A stretch of DNA of 64,000 nucleotides. Origin: Typhlomys cinereus (taxonomy: Eukaryota > Chordata > Mammalia > Rodentia > Platacanthomyidae). Shown here one piece after another: positions 21,989 to 33,044 of the stretch (the first letter of the stretch is position 1; the number at the start of each line of letters is the position of its first letter). The notes under the pieces were generated by a model, which ran no database searches, was not told the DNA's origin, and saw nothing but the letters and a program-made list of their open reading frames with translations. The position numbers were made by a program, and so were the translations under genes. Location: NCBI GenBank assembly GCA_023101885.1, contig JALPQD010000908.1, forward strand, positions 1 to 64,000, in the 5' to 3' direction.

Positions 21989-22035
21989 GGTAAAAAATTT
22001 TAAAATGTATAATTAAATTTTTAATAAAAAAATGA

Positions 22036-22139
22036 TTAGGATGGCAAAAAAAAGAAAGAAAGCAAGAAAAGAAAGAAAGCAAGAAAAGAAAGAAAGCAAG
22101 AAAAGAAAGAAAGCAAGAAAAGAAAGAAAGAAAAAGAAA

Positions 22140-22214
<75 letters not shown>

Positions 22215-22215
22215 C
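22036..22215 (+). repeat. Purine minisatellite then (AAAG)n, right half of split target
   Basis: The unit AAAAGAAAGAAAGCAAG (17 bases) is repeated four times at 22050-22117, then irregular AAAG repeats run to about 22215. The first unit contains the L1 target duplication (22051-22066). Confidence 0.92.
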
Positions 22216-22719
22216 GTTAAAAGTAAATGAGAGCCATTCACAGTCCAGCTTAAAAAAAAAGAAGGAAAGAAGAACCAGGATCACTATCCAAGGAAAGGTT
22301 TGTAAATTGAATCAAGGTTGTAAAGTTTGGACACTGAAGGACTGTTGTTTATAGCTTGTCTTCTTTCCACAATGAACTATTGGGAAAAGGTAATTAGGAA
22401 AGGACAGGACAGGAAGAAATAGGCAAAAATGAATTAAATAATAATCCTAAATATAATGCTGAGAAAAACCCCAAATTCACCATCGTGCCACCTGTCTAGC
22501 CATGGTAGCAACGAGTCAGCAGCAAATCCAGCATTGGACTCTATGCCTGGCGTCACAGCTTGAGAATGCCATTGCTCCTTGTGCAGCTGTGTGTGCCGGT
22601 GTGTCCAAGCATGGACAAGTTGTATCGAGCATATCGACAGCACTGTAAGAACACCAGAAAGAATCAGAACTTAAGAACATGTTTAACCAAAAAGACAGCC
22701 TAGCAAACTGAAACCTATG
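22216..22719. other. Unassigned intergenic DNA
   Basis: No repeat or exon recognised. Confidence 0.35.
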
Positions 22720-23210
22720 CAAATTATAAGAAGTTAAAGATACAAATATAGGGAAAGAAACGCAGTGTTCCAAGAGAAGAAGGTCTTACATGGTCAATGA
22801 GTCAACATTCCCATCTCACATAATTGCTGTCAAAATCTCAATAACATTCTTAGTTAAAAAATAGAAAAATCCATCTTGAAATTTCTGGTCAAATCCAAAG
22901 GGACTCTGAAAAACCGAAACAATCTTAAAAGGATAAAATTGAAGGTCATCCATTTCCTGGTTTCAAAAATGTCCTAGAAGTTGGGGCTGGAAAGGTAGCT
23001 CAGGGGTTAAGCCTTTGCCTTGCAGGCAGAAGGTCCTGAGTTCGGATCCTAGACCCCATATGTAGACGCCGGGCAGAAGCGGGGGCAACCTACATTTCTG
23101 GTCCTTGTAGGGCAGAGCCTGTGAATCCCTGGGCAGAGTAAACAAGGAGGAGGTGGAAGCGGTCCATGGTGGTTCCCGAATTCGTCTGTGGTTCTACACA
23201 TGCGCGCACG

Positions 23211-23254
<44 letters not shown>

Positions 23255-23680
23255 TGAATAAATTTAAAAAACTTTTTAAACAAATGTCCTAGAAGTTACA
23301 GCAATAAAACCCCAATGACGGTTTTAAAAGTAAAACCAGGAACCAATGGAGTTGATTCAGCCTAGAAATAAACTTGCTTTCATAAAGCCAAATGGTTTTT
23401 TTTAGCAAGATACATTCAAACCACTCGGGAAAAAAATCAGTCTCTTCAACAATGGCATCAGAAAAATTGAATAACCACATGCAAGAGAGTAGCATAGGAA
23501 TTCACCTTATATGACCCACATATAAACTTTAGCTTGCAATAGATCAGAATCCTACACCAACGTGATAACCTCTTAAAACTCTGAGGAAAAGAGCAAGATT
23601 ACATGCTTTCAAAGCTCTTGGGCCTAGGCCTGGATGAAGGGAAATGGGAAAATCATTGTCAGGAAACAGATGTGTCCATG
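22720..23680 (+). mobile_element. Ancient L1 ORF2 fragment, split by a SINE
   Basis: Motifs in order match the palm/thumb-to-C-terminal part of L1 ORF2: 'agtcaacattccc', 'aaatagaaaaatccatcttgaaattt', 'aagggactctgaaaaaccgaaacaatctt', and after the SINE 'tctcttcaacaatggcatc' and 'ttgaataaccacatgcaagag'. It has many stops. It is a different, older lineage from the full-length copy. Confidence 0.75.
22967..23297 (+). mobile_element. Complete B2/DIP-like SINE with 16-base target duplication
   Basis: Identical AAATGTCCTAGAAGTT copies lie at 22967-22982 and 23282-23297. The SINE at 22983-23281 starts GGGGCTGGAAAGGTAGCTCA (A box), with the B box in 'gagttcggatcctag', a body ending in 'cctgtgaatccctgggcag', a CG/CA alternating tail and AATAAA near the end. 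It is transcribable by RNA polymerase III in principle. This is the clearest full-length family member in the window. Confidence 0.94.
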
Positions 23681-23830
23681 AAGGGTGAAGGCACCGTGCA
23701 ATGTGTTTAGAAGCGCTCAGAGGAAGAAAGTCTATTCTTTACTCTCAGTCCCCAAGTAACCATGTCACTGCGACAAAGTCTAAAGACTCGAGGACCATGA
23801 AAATCAAACACGCTTAGCAATCATTAAGTG

Positions 23831-23890
23831 CAGGGGATGTAGCTCAGTTGGCAGATATGGAAATTTCTCTACATGCTGCAGATACATTCA
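23831..23890 (+). mobile_element. ID/B4-type SINE head fragment
   Basis: AGGGGATGTAGCTCAGTTGG is the tRNA-Ala-like head of ID/B4 elements. The rest is decayed. Confidence 0.6.
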
Positions 23891-24344
23891 GGACGAAATG
23901 ACTTATGGGAACAAGGTTTACGAGATTGGCCCATTACGTTTCCTAGTCCAGCTTGGCAGGAGAGTTCATAGGAACACCAGAAGCCACAGGAACTGGCCAC
24001 CTTACATGTGTTGCTGAGAGAGGGGCAGGTCCTACTTGTCAGACTTCAAGCCTACACAAACATGCTGAAGAATGTCAACTGGCTGAACCAGCGAAAGAAG
24101 GACTGCAGTAGAGTCACACTCATGGAATTCCTTTGTCTTACCAGCTCCCCCATGAGCTGAGTCTTCCTCATCAATTAGACCATCCCCTGCAGGTTTGCTT
24201 AGGACTAACCTTCCTTACCCAGTTCTTCACAGATATACCCAAAGCTCAGCCTGCAGTTTTCAACTTGACCTGTATCTAAGGATCACAGTAGAATATCTAC
24301 CTAGAATGCAAGAGGCCCTGGATCAGATAATCAGCATGACAGCA
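23891..24344. other. Unassigned intergenic DNA
   Basis: Nothing recognised. Confidence 0.3.
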
Positions 24345-24482
24345 GAAGATTGCAATCTTAACACTCCAGAGTTAGAAGCAGGAGGATTAGCTCTTTGAGG
24401 CCATCCTTGGTTACATGTATAAGTTAGAAATCAGCCTGGGATTTATGAGGCCCTGCCCTCTCAAACAAACAAACAAACAAAA
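24345..24482 (+). mobile_element. Degenerate B1/B4-like SINE with CAAA tail
   Basis: 'agcaggaggattagctctttgaggcca', 'ctgggatttatgaggccctg' and a tail CAAACAAACAAACAAA follow the 7SL-derived B1/B4 order. Confidence 0.6.
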
Positions 24483-24629
24483 GAACTGAATTAAGTCTTG
24501 AAATTCATGGTTAGTGGCAATGGAAAACCCCTCAGTATCATATTCAGAAAAAAAAAAATTTGCAGAAAATTTGCTCAACCTCAAGACAAACTTTCCAAGT
24601 CCAGGTGTTTGACTTGTTCCTCACAGTTG

Positions 24630-24765
24630 AACGTACTGTGTTGGAGTAGCTCCCACCTTGTCTACTGCCACAAGGCCGAGGCAGGAGGATAACAACTTCT
24701 CGCGTCAGCCCCTGGAATAGCTGAAGCTACCTGGGCCATCCAGCCTGGACAAGCTGCACAGCCAA
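24630..24765 (+). mobile_element. Degenerate B1-like SINE
   Basis: 'aggccgaggcaggaggataac' followed by 'ctgggccatccagcctgg' resembles B1. It is weakly bounded. Confidence 0.4.
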
Positions 24766-25695
24766 TCACATCGCACAGAGGCCCAGAATGGGAGGAATGA
24801 GCTCATTGTATCCTTGAGAAGACTATGGGCGGGCAAGACTGGCTAAGCACTTGCAGGCCTAGGGCAGTGTCCAGCGGGGGAGCTGGGGTAAAGCAGGCAG
24901 ATCAAAGCCTCACTGTTCATCTTTGAGTTTCCAAAGTGCTAAGCCATCTTCCTCAGTTCAGTACAAGAGCTTTGACATGTGATGTTCTTTTAAAAGTCTC
25001 TAAATGGGGCACATTAGAACTATTTCAGACACATGCATCCTAAAGACGATCATTTCGGTGTTTACCCTAGGTATTTATTTAGTTTTCCTTTTGAAGAATT
25101 GGCTGTCACCACGAACCTTCTCTGAGCTGCCAAGAATACCCGCAGGCAATATATGCTGGTGGGTGGGTATCAGTGTTGGCTCCTCTGCTACACAGTAGAA
25201 CAATAAACATTTTAAGGACCAGAAGGCCTTGGGGTGCTGTCTGGAGATAGGACACACGCTGTCTCCAAGTGTGGTGACACAGTGTGAATGAATGCCATAG
25301 CTTTATTTAGTCTGAACCACATGTAGAGAAGGAAACTCTGGGAAGATGGTCGATCTCCCACTCACATTTCCAAGCCAAAGTTAAGATAGTCTGTAGAGTG
25401 CAGACTCCAGAAATCTTTGAGCAAAAATATGAATCAGCAGGAGTAGGCGAGGGCCAGAGAGTTTTACAATGTGTCCTGTGGCCAGTCGGTCCTGATTTTA
25501 AGAGTGGGGTGCAACAGATCCTTCGGTGGGCTCCCAGGTAAGCCTTGTGGATCAGGGTCGAGATACCTTGTGATGGTTGACAGAGATAAAGAAGCTAATT
25601 TGAGAAAGAGTGGAAGTCAGGATCTCAGCCTTCCATCACTGCATGAGTGGCCTTCTCAGGCTGCTTGAGGAGAGCAGTACATGGAAAGTGATCGT
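24766..25695. other. Unassigned intergenic DNA
   Basis: No exon or repeat recognised. Frames below 70 codons overlap on both strands. Confidence 0.35.
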
Positions 25696-25709
25696 CAAGA
25701 AAAGTCACT

Positions 25710-25750
<41 letters not shown>

Positions 25751-25978
25751 ACCAAGGGCGAATTCGAGAACCACCATGGACCACCTCCACCTCCTTCTTG
25801 TTTACTCTGCCCTGGCATTCACAGGCTCCACCCACCAAGGCAAACACAGAAACACAGGCCGCCCCCGCTCCACCTGGCATCTATACGTGGGGTCTGGCAT
25901 CTATATGTTAGGATCCGAACTCAGGAACTTCCGCCAGCAAGGCAGAGGTTTAACCCCTGAGCCACGTCTCCAGCCCCC
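25696..25978 (-). mobile_element. B2/DIP-like SINE, minus strand
   Basis: A (GT)n tail at the left (25711-25747), a body with 'ccaccatggaccacctccacc' and 'ggatccgaactcaggaactt', and the head complement 'cccctgagccacgtctccagcc' at the right. Its body sequence is close to the SINE at 22983, suggesting a shared subfamily distinct from the 'ggattgtgctacctc' copies. An internal 'ggcatctatacgtggggtct' duplication is visible. Confidence 0.88.
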
Positions 25979-26494
25979 CCAAAATGAAAGACTCCTAAGT
26001 CCCCACAACAGCCCCCTAGATGTCTGAACATTTTAAGACTCCTTGAGCTCAGCATTCTTGCCTGTTCTCAGAACGTAGGCAATTGTTTCTAACACTTGGT
26101 GCTCCAGAATTCTCATACTAGCTGCCCTCCTTTCATCCCTTTATAAGCCAGGCATCCACTTCCTTAAAACTTTGTGTATCATCAGAAGAATACAGACTGC
26201 AAAAAGGCGATCACTTTCCTTGTACCTTTAACAAAGCAGATTCAGACTGCATGTCAGTTGCTTCATGAACAGAGTTACTCACACTGTCTCTCTCTGCTCC
26301 TAGCCAAGTTCATCTTCCAATGACTAGAAATAGGAAGATGGCTGCCAAAGGGTCACGTCAGGTACCATCAAACATGGGCAACTCTCTCTTTTGCAATAAA
26401 GAGTTTACTAGGGATTTCTGAGATTTCAGGACCACGTGCAGCCTAGACAAGCTCTTTACCAGAGAGCTGCAACAGCAGTGTCTTTCCATGACTT
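25979..26494. other. Unassigned intergenic DNA
   Basis: Nothing recognised. Confidence 0.3.
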
Positions 26495-26590
26495 TATTTT
26501 TGAGACAGGAACCCTAAGATGGGTTTGAACTCACTGTGTAGCCCAGGCAAGCCTTGAACATGCGGTCTTCCCACTCCAGCCTCATGGAAG
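26495..26590 (-). mobile_element. B1/B4-like SINE fragment, minus strand
   Basis: 'tttttgagacaggaaccc' and 'aactcactgtgtagcccaggc' are antisense B1/B4 motifs. Confidence 0.65.
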
Positions 26591-27432
26591 CAGCCTTCAA
26601 GAGAGATGTGTTGGGGTCAATTCCTAGTATCACCCACAAGTTCACACACTAAGACAAAATGGAAAAACAACACACTTTTTTTAGTCCTGCTAAGCCACTT
26701 CACTTAGACCTTCGATGACTCTTCAGCAGGATCCCAGAGAGCCAGGCCCTATTTCTATCCTCTGCAACATATATGGAAACCACATGGCGCAACTCTTCTC
26801 AATTGTGTGTTTTCACAATTTAAACTTAGAGCAAGGCATTAAAGCAAGACTCTTGGTGGCCTTGCTGTCTGAGTGCCAGCTGTGGCAAAGGAAGGGCCTT
26901 GATGAGTTAAGGCCTGCAGCAAGTATCATGATGATAGGAATGAACCAGCTCCACAGTCACTGCCATATTTGAAGCCTTTGGGACAGTTTTCCCTTGATAA
27001 TTTGCCTAGCTTGCTATCACCATGACCCAAAAAAGTAACACTAAAAAATGCATAACTTGCCTATTGTTCAGATAAGATGATCTTTTGAGACAACATCATA
27101 CATAGATTTTGCTAATATTCTCTAAACTTTGCTTTCGGAGGTCTGAGTTACCATACTTCTTCTGCCAAAAATAGTTTTTGAGAAAGATCCAGGTAAGATG
27201 TGATTGGAGTATTCTTTTCTAACACCTTTGCTCCTTGTCTCACTTAGAATTAAAAAGATTGATCCAACAGGCTACTTCGTGGTCATTCATTCAACCAGAG
27301 TATATCACATCCTTGCTCTTTGTTAAACACTATCCTGGATGTTTAATGCAGTAGCTGTGCTTCCTGGCTTCCACTTTATTGGCAGTATGGAGCTTTATTT
27401 GTGTGATTGTTTGCTTGCTTCCGGTTTTGTTT
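26591..27432. other. Unassigned intergenic DNA
   Basis: No recognisable gene or repeat. Confidence 0.3.
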
Positions 27433-27640
27433 ATTTTTGAGATAGCTCCTCATCTATCCCAGGCTGACCTCAAGCTTACCATACAACCAAGGATGACCTT
27501 GAATTTAAGATTCTTCTGCCCCTGCCTTGCAAGTGCTGGAAATGATAGGGTTGCATTACCCGTTTACACAGTTGTGGGGATTGAACCCAGGACTTTGCAC
27601 ATGAGGGGCAAGTATTCTACCTACTGATGTCCCCAAGTCT
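27433..27640 (-). mobile_element. B4 SINE (B1-ID chimaera), minus strand
   Basis: The plus strand reads 'tttttgagatagctcc', 'cccaggctgacctcaagctta', 'ccttgcaagtgctggaaatga', then the ID part 'ggggattgaacccaggac' and 'caagtattctacctactga'. This fused order defines B4. Confidence 0.8.
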
Positions 27641-28045
27641 GGTTCCTGGCTTCTTGATGCTTACATTAGTAGGAGATATCATAGGAAAAGGCAAGGAAAT
27701 GTTTGATTGCTCTTTGAGATCTTTCTGGGAAGTACAGCAAAGGAGACTTACAGAGAAGGATGTTAGGAAGTTAGGAGAAACTTGAAGAAAGAGACAGCAT
27801 CTCTGATGAGAACTTCCAGGGAGAAAAGATTAGCTTGTGTGAAGGTCCTGGGGCTGCAGGTAAGGGACTGGTTTGCTCATGACTCAAAGCGAGGTCTACA
27901 AAGTAGCAACATCAACTTTTACTGGGAACACGTGGCACCAGAAAATCCTGGGTTCCACCTCATACCTATTCATCAAAGTCCACATTTTAACAAGGTCGCC
28001 TGTGTGACTCATTTCAGGTTGAAGAACATTGTTAGGGAGAAAAAG
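27641..28045. other. Unassigned intergenic DNA
   Basis: Nothing recognised. A 119-codon plus frame (27782-28141) runs into the SINE and looks fortuitous. Confidence 0.3.
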
Positions 28046-28342
28046 AGTCCACTCTTTTTTTTAATTGTGTATGTGCGTGTGCGTGTGCGTGTGCGTGTGT
28101 GTCCGAGGGCACTGCATGTCTCTGTGGAGGACCAAGGCTGATTTTGGGAATCATACTGGATTGCTCCTACCTCCTTTTTGCTTCCTTCTAGGATTCCCAA
28201 GCTCTGCCTACCAGGGCTAGAAGTGCAGGCCGCTACGTTTCTGCCTGGCTTTTTTAGGTGGGACTCGGGATCTGAACTCAGGACCTTCTGCTTGCGAGAC
28301 AGAGTCTTAACCCCTGAGCCATCTCTCTAGCCCACCACTCTT
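28046..28342 (-). mobile_element. B2/DIP-like SINE, minus strand
   Basis: A GTGTGC tail, 'tctctgtggaggaccaagg', 'ggattgctcctacctcctt', 'gggactcgggatctgaactc', and the head complement 'cctgagccatctctctagccc' at 28316-28334. Possible short duplication CCACTCTT at 28049-28056 and 28335-28342, which could be chance. Confidence 0.88.
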
Positions 28343-29479
28343 GACTACACACTGCAATCCCCTGGGGAGACTTCAAAAAGTCATGAGGCCTGGGGTCTAT
28401 TCTCAACGATGGGTTTGGGATCCTTCTGAACTCTCAGCATATTCTGAATGCTGCCACCTTTGAGAACGGACCATGTAGGCTATAGCACCTGGCCTAGCGT
28501 TGGCGCTTAATAATTACATGGATTTGGGATCCTTGACCCTTCCAACGTCCCCCTAAGATTTCTGCAAGCAGGCAGGCATGCATCTCTCTTCTAACCCCAT
28601 GCACTAGAAATAACACTGTTCCCAGCAGGAGGAAGACAAATCGTAACCCTCTGAAGAAATGAATTCAAAGATGACTACTTTGGAAGACCAATCCAAGTCT
28701 TCTGTCTGCTAGATAGACGATAATGTTTATGAGTTCACTAGAATCCTGAGACGTCTTTTATTAGCCACTGACCCTAGGAAAAGAAATATAGTCCCAACCT
28801 GTCTTCACACAAAGACAGCCAGATTTTTTTCTGATATCCTTGCTGATTGGATGGAGACCAGGCCAGAGAAAACCCTCTTTGGGGGCAATCTGGTCACATT
28901 CTTGACTAATGAGCTGGGGACACAATGTCCCTGCCTGGCATGTACAGAGAAGACTTGAGAGAGGGGAGGTGTGAAAAGGTACAGGATGTGATGGATAGAA
29001 GCCATGCAGCGTTTAGATCTGTGGGGAAGCCCCGGGGTATTTCCTCCACCTGTGCCCGGAAAGAAATATGCAGCCAATGACGCGTTCACAGCACAGCTAC
29101 AACCCCCCAAGTCAAGGATCATTAGTGACCAGGGGCACGGTCAGCTTCCCATTGCCCAAGAGTGACCCAGAGAGCACCACGAAGCACCAAGTCACCCCTG
29201 GACAAAAGGTTTCCAAGAGAAAAGGTTCATTCGTTTCCTCTGTGCCCAGCCTGGTTTCCAAAGGCCTCTTGCGAGTACTAATGTTCATACTTTAAAAAAA
29301 AAAACAATAATGTTGAGTAAGAATGTAAGTGATGCGGTGGAAGAAGGGACGAGAAAGGGGATTTGGCGATACAATCTGACTTCCACAGCCTCTCGGGAAA
29401 AACAAAAGGTATGAGTCTTAATAATAAAAAAAAAGTCACATCTGGGCACACAGGATATCATAAGCCCCAGAAATAGCTA

Positions 29480-29481
<2 letters not shown>
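28343..29481. other. Unassigned intergenic DNA
   Basis: About 1.1 kb without recognised repeat or exon. Opposed frames at 28805-29122 and 29068-29295 look like chance. Confidence 0.35.

Positions 29482-29523
<42 letters not shown>
29482..29523. repeat. (GT)n microsatellite
   Basis: Pure alternating GT, about 21 units. Confidence 0.97.
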
Positions 29524-29524
<1 letters not shown>

Positions 29525-29644
29525 AATTGGGAGTAGTGGTGGTAGTGGAGGTAGGTGTGTCCTTAAACTGATGACTCATAGGAGACTGTAAACTCTGGTG
29601 GGAAATCTCTAAGCCATAGTGTTTCTGAGCCTACATCTACAGAG

Positions 29645-30130
29645 ATGTTGAAGAATTACATAACCAAGCAACAATTGCAAGTGAAGATATGCTGAAAGGA
29701 AACCTTTATAGATGGCCGATGGAAACATAAACCAGTTGAGTTTCTGTGTAAGTCCATATGGAGATCCCTCAAAAACTGAAAATAGTTTTCCTTTATGGCC
29801 TAGCTATACTATTCCTGGATATGTACCCTAAGGACTCTAAGTCAATACAGCACAAACTACTTGTACATCCCTGTTAATTGCAGCTCTATGTATGATAGCT
29901 AAATTATAGAATTAACTTAGGTACCCAGCAACAGAGAAATGTCTGAAAGAAAAATACAGTCTTTATATACAATGGGGTATTTTGGGCTCTAAATGAAAAT
30001 GGAGCTATGTAATTTGCAGGAAAGCAGATTCAACTGGACATAATCACATTGAGTTAGGCAGGTCTCAGAAAGACAGATAATACATTTTCGCTCATTTGTG
30101 GTTCCTACAGTTTATACAGATACATAAAAT
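29645..30130 (+). mobile_element. Old L1 ORF2 3' end
   Basis: 'tggcctagctatactattcctgg', 'gtaccctaaggactctaag', 'tacaatggggtattttgggc' and 'agacagataatacattttcgctcatttg' follow the C-terminal end of ORF2 in order. No intact frame remains. Confidence 0.75.
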
Positions 30131-30175
30131 CATGCATGTGTATGACATGAAAGTAGAAGCCAACAAGGAACAAAG

Positions 30176-30222
30176 AAGGAAGGAAGGAAGGGGAAGGAGG
30201 GGAGAGAAAGAAGAAGAGAGAG
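30176..30222. repeat. (GAAG)n / purine low-complexity tract
   Basis: Imperfect GGAAGGAAGG and AGAAGAAGAG repeats at the end of the L1 fragment. Confidence 0.85.
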
Positions 30223-30375
30223 AATGTGCTCAACATGTAATATTTATTTTGTAAATGTCCTGAGTAATGAGCCATTCAGTATCTTCAGTGGTGGGACATA
30301 TGCATCTAGTTCCCAATGATGAGTTCTGTTAGCCTTAACTTGACCTTATACATACGCACAGATACACATACACAT

Positions 30376-30402
30376 GCGCGCACACACACACACACACACA
30401 CA
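30376..30402. repeat. (CA)n microsatellite
   Basis: Short CA repeat in a CA/CATA-rich stretch spanning 30348-30425. Confidence 0.85.
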
Positions 30403-30742
30403 GACATGCATACACATATATACATGCAGCAGACAAGTCTGGAAACACAAACACATTTTAAATAATTTTTATTACCACATTCAAAATGACAACAATATAA
30501 TCTCAGACTATGGGCTTTATGGTTCCTTACTGTAAACACACACATGTGCAAACATCAGGGCTTTGCACCTAGAGCAAAGAAGTGGAAAGCAAATGTCGGT
30601 GAGATGATAAGGCTGGGAAAGAACTTAAGAATGCTTCCAGGGATTTATGCCAGATTTTTTTTTTTGCAGGGAGATGGAGCCATCTCAAGTCCTTTAGATT
30701 TCCTTTTCCTCTGGTGCAATGAGGCTCCAGAAACTGACCAAC

Positions 30743-30745
<3 letters not shown>

Positions 30746-30797
<52 letters not shown>
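30746..30797. repeat. (GT)n microsatellite
   Basis: About 26 pure GT units. It produces Cys/Val and Thr/His artefact frames on the two strands. Confidence 0.97.
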
Positions 30798-30799
<2 letters not shown>

Positions 30800-31640
30800 A
30801 CACACAACTTGGGCTTTCATTGACCAGATGTCTCCTTTGGCTTTGAACTTATCCCTTTCCCAAAGCCCTTCCCAGTACCTCCAGTGAGGGCTCTACCGGG
30901 GTGGGAGATGGGAAGGTAGTACCTGTCTTGAAGTTAATGATTACAAGAGTCTGGAAGGCTTTCCACCATTGTTACACACAGAAATCTGAACTTAAATTGA
31001 AAGCAGTTCTTTCAGAGAAGAGAAAAGAGTGACTGAGGACCTCAAAAAGTATGTGTGTGTGTGGGGGGGGCATCTTGATCAGTCTGCTCAGAAAAATCGA
31101 ATTTTTCAAGGTGGAAGGAAGTTTTGGTTTTCTCCACAGCAATGAGTATCAAAATAGCAGCCTGGCCATTTTGGTAAATGAGGAAGTCCAAAAATAAGAC
31201 TTTTCAGGCTGAGTTGACAACAAACTTATATGATAGCTCAGCTCAGGGAACGGAAAGTGGGAGATTTAAAGGACTCCTTATAGGACATGAGCTTCCTGAA
31301 TGTTCTCTGTGGGACTCCACCACTCTCAAGGGAAATATGTGAGGGGAAGTTACACATTGGTCCTGCTGGGGGTAGATGGCACAATAGCCACAACAATCCT
31401 TTCTCTCCTGTTTTTCCTTTTTCTTTCTTCCTTTTTTTTAAATCTAGGGGAGTAGAAAAGAGTAAACGCTTGCTTCCTGGACCATGTTTGCAAATCGAAA
31501 ACAACACACCAAGTTAAAGCTAATGCTATGCAAATATCTGCAGATGTCCCAATTTCCATCTAGAGCCCAGACTTGTAGTCTCCATGTTGGAGATCCCTAT
31601 TTGCTTGACTTAGAAGAATTCTACTATTCTAAACTACAGC
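30798..31640. other. Unassigned intergenic DNA
   Basis: No repeat family or exon recognised. One G-run (31063-31070) follows a short GT repeat. Confidence 0.3.
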
Positions 31641-32178
31641 TGCTTTTGTCAGTGTTTGTCACGATCCTGCATCTTTGTTCCCCCAGAAGAAAAGAATCAA
31701 CTGAACGCATGTATAAGAAGGGATTTATTACATGGACTCACACCATTCAGAGGCTGGGAGGCCCCCACAGTGACTATCTCAGACTGAAGAGCCGAGGGAA
31801 CCAGTCGATGTCCAGTTAAGAAGTTGAAGTGTCAGAACAAGAGAGATCACTGAGGCAGCCCCCAGCCCAGGACTGCAGAGCTGGGAACCCCCTGAGAGGT
31901 CCCGAGTGCAAATTCATCCTCAAAAAGCTGAAGAATTTGAGGACTGAGAGTCCCTGGGTTATAATTGCATGGAAAAAAAAAAAAACACTCCTATGCACCA
32001 GCTTCCCCTTCTGCTTTTTCATCCATCCCAGTCTCGGCCACTAGACAGTGCTGACCACTTTTAGGGCTGATCTCACTTTCAGTTTGCTGACCCACGAGCC
32101 GATCATCTCTGGACACGCCCAGCAATGTGGTTTACCAACTTTCTAATTGTTTATTCCTTCAGCCAAGGTGACAACCAA
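31641..32178 (-). mobile_element. LTR-like interspersed repeat, minus strand
   Basis: 'cccccagaagaaaagaatcaac', 'aagaagggatttattacatgg', 'actcacaccattcagaggct' and 'ggacacgcccagcaatgtgg', ending near 'aaggtgacaaccaagtcatcaca'. This parallels the antisense of the same repeat type as 9102-9838. The class is inferred. Confidence 0.5.
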
Positions 32179-33044
32179 GTCATCACAGCCTGAAGTAAGG
32201 AAGCCTGGAAGTCCGGGTGTGCTAAGCCCCCAAACTCGCCCTCCAGGCCTGACCAGTCTCTCACTGTATAATCAGTCCCTTGACTCATTGGTCCCAGTTG
32301 CCGCTGCCCTCATCCAGCCCCCTTCACTTGGCAATGAGGATGATGCTGATTAGCACTGACGCCTGGGTTGGACTGACGAACACCTGGGTGTTTCTCAATC
32401 TATGTGTATCTTCCAGGGCCTTTCGGGTGAGTGAGCTGAACGAATGAATGGATGCTCCCTCGCTGATTGCTGACAGGAGGGATTGTTAAGAGGCGGGAAA
32501 AGGTAGAAGGTGAAGTCTAACTGATGGAAGTATCTCACTGGCCATGAGTCTTTGGGTGAGTCCACGTGACCTAGACCTCTGAAATCGTGAACCCAAATAA
32601 TAGTTTACCCTACTTAAGGTGAACTTAAGGTTTATGTCAGGAATATTGTCCTAGCATTGTAAAAGTAACTAAAGCAGAAAAGCCCTGATTTTTGCTCCTT
32701 CTACCTCTTTCAGTCAATCTCAACATAGTCAGTTTCAGTTTGTCTCAACCTAACACTCAAGGTGAGCCTGTGACTGTTCCTCCTCTGCTTACGAATGTCC
32801 CACAGCTTCTTATCTTGCTCACAGTAGAAACCACAGTTATTCAGAAACCCACATGTTCTGCAGCACCTGACCCCTGATTGCTCTCGCTGTTTCTCTTACT
32901 TTCTCTTTGGCTCACTCAGCTGCGGCCATGCAAAGCTCTGTGCACCAGACTCGTGCATTCAAGACCTGCCTCCCCTTTCAATAGCATTCACCCCACATAT
33001 CTCCACAGTTTGCACTCAGGCAAAGGTCTCTGAACAAAGGTACA
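32179..33044. other. Unassigned intergenic DNA
   Basis: Nothing recognised. Confidence 0.3.

Larger units (their letters stand above)
15738..22035 (+). mobile_element. Full-length LINE-1 retrotransposon, coding-defective
   Basis: L1 is an autonomous non-LTR retrotransposon that copies itself by target-primed reverse transcription. The order seen is a GC-rich 5' UTR with repeated units (15738-16119), ORF1 (16120-17188), a 50-base spacer, ORF2 (17239-21058) and a 3' UTR (21059-22035). The 3' UTR carries a G-rich purine tract, AATAAA at 22023-22028 and an A-rich end. About 6.3 kb is normal full length. The 16-base flanking duplications are identical, suggesting a fairly young insertion. One frameshift in ORF1 and three in ORF2 should prevent autonomous activity. 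Identity as L1 is certain; the subfamily is unknown. Confidence 0.97.
21059..22035 (+). other. L1 3' UTR
   Basis: About 0.98 kb with no sense frame. It is homologous to 14288-15189 and 160-281. It contains a G-rich purine tract (about 21935-21988), AATAAA at 22023-22028, and an antisense 88-codon frame (21568-21834). Confidence 0.9.

Noticed and set aside
23831..23890. tRNA-like sequence ggggatgtagctcagttgg
   Set aside because: It is the head of an ID/B4 SINE. No complete cloverleaf follows, so it is not a tRNA gene.
28049..28342. 8-base CCACTCTT flanks as a firm SINE duplication
   Set aside because: Too short for L1-mediated insertion and next to a T-run. Could easily be chance, so I left it as only possible.
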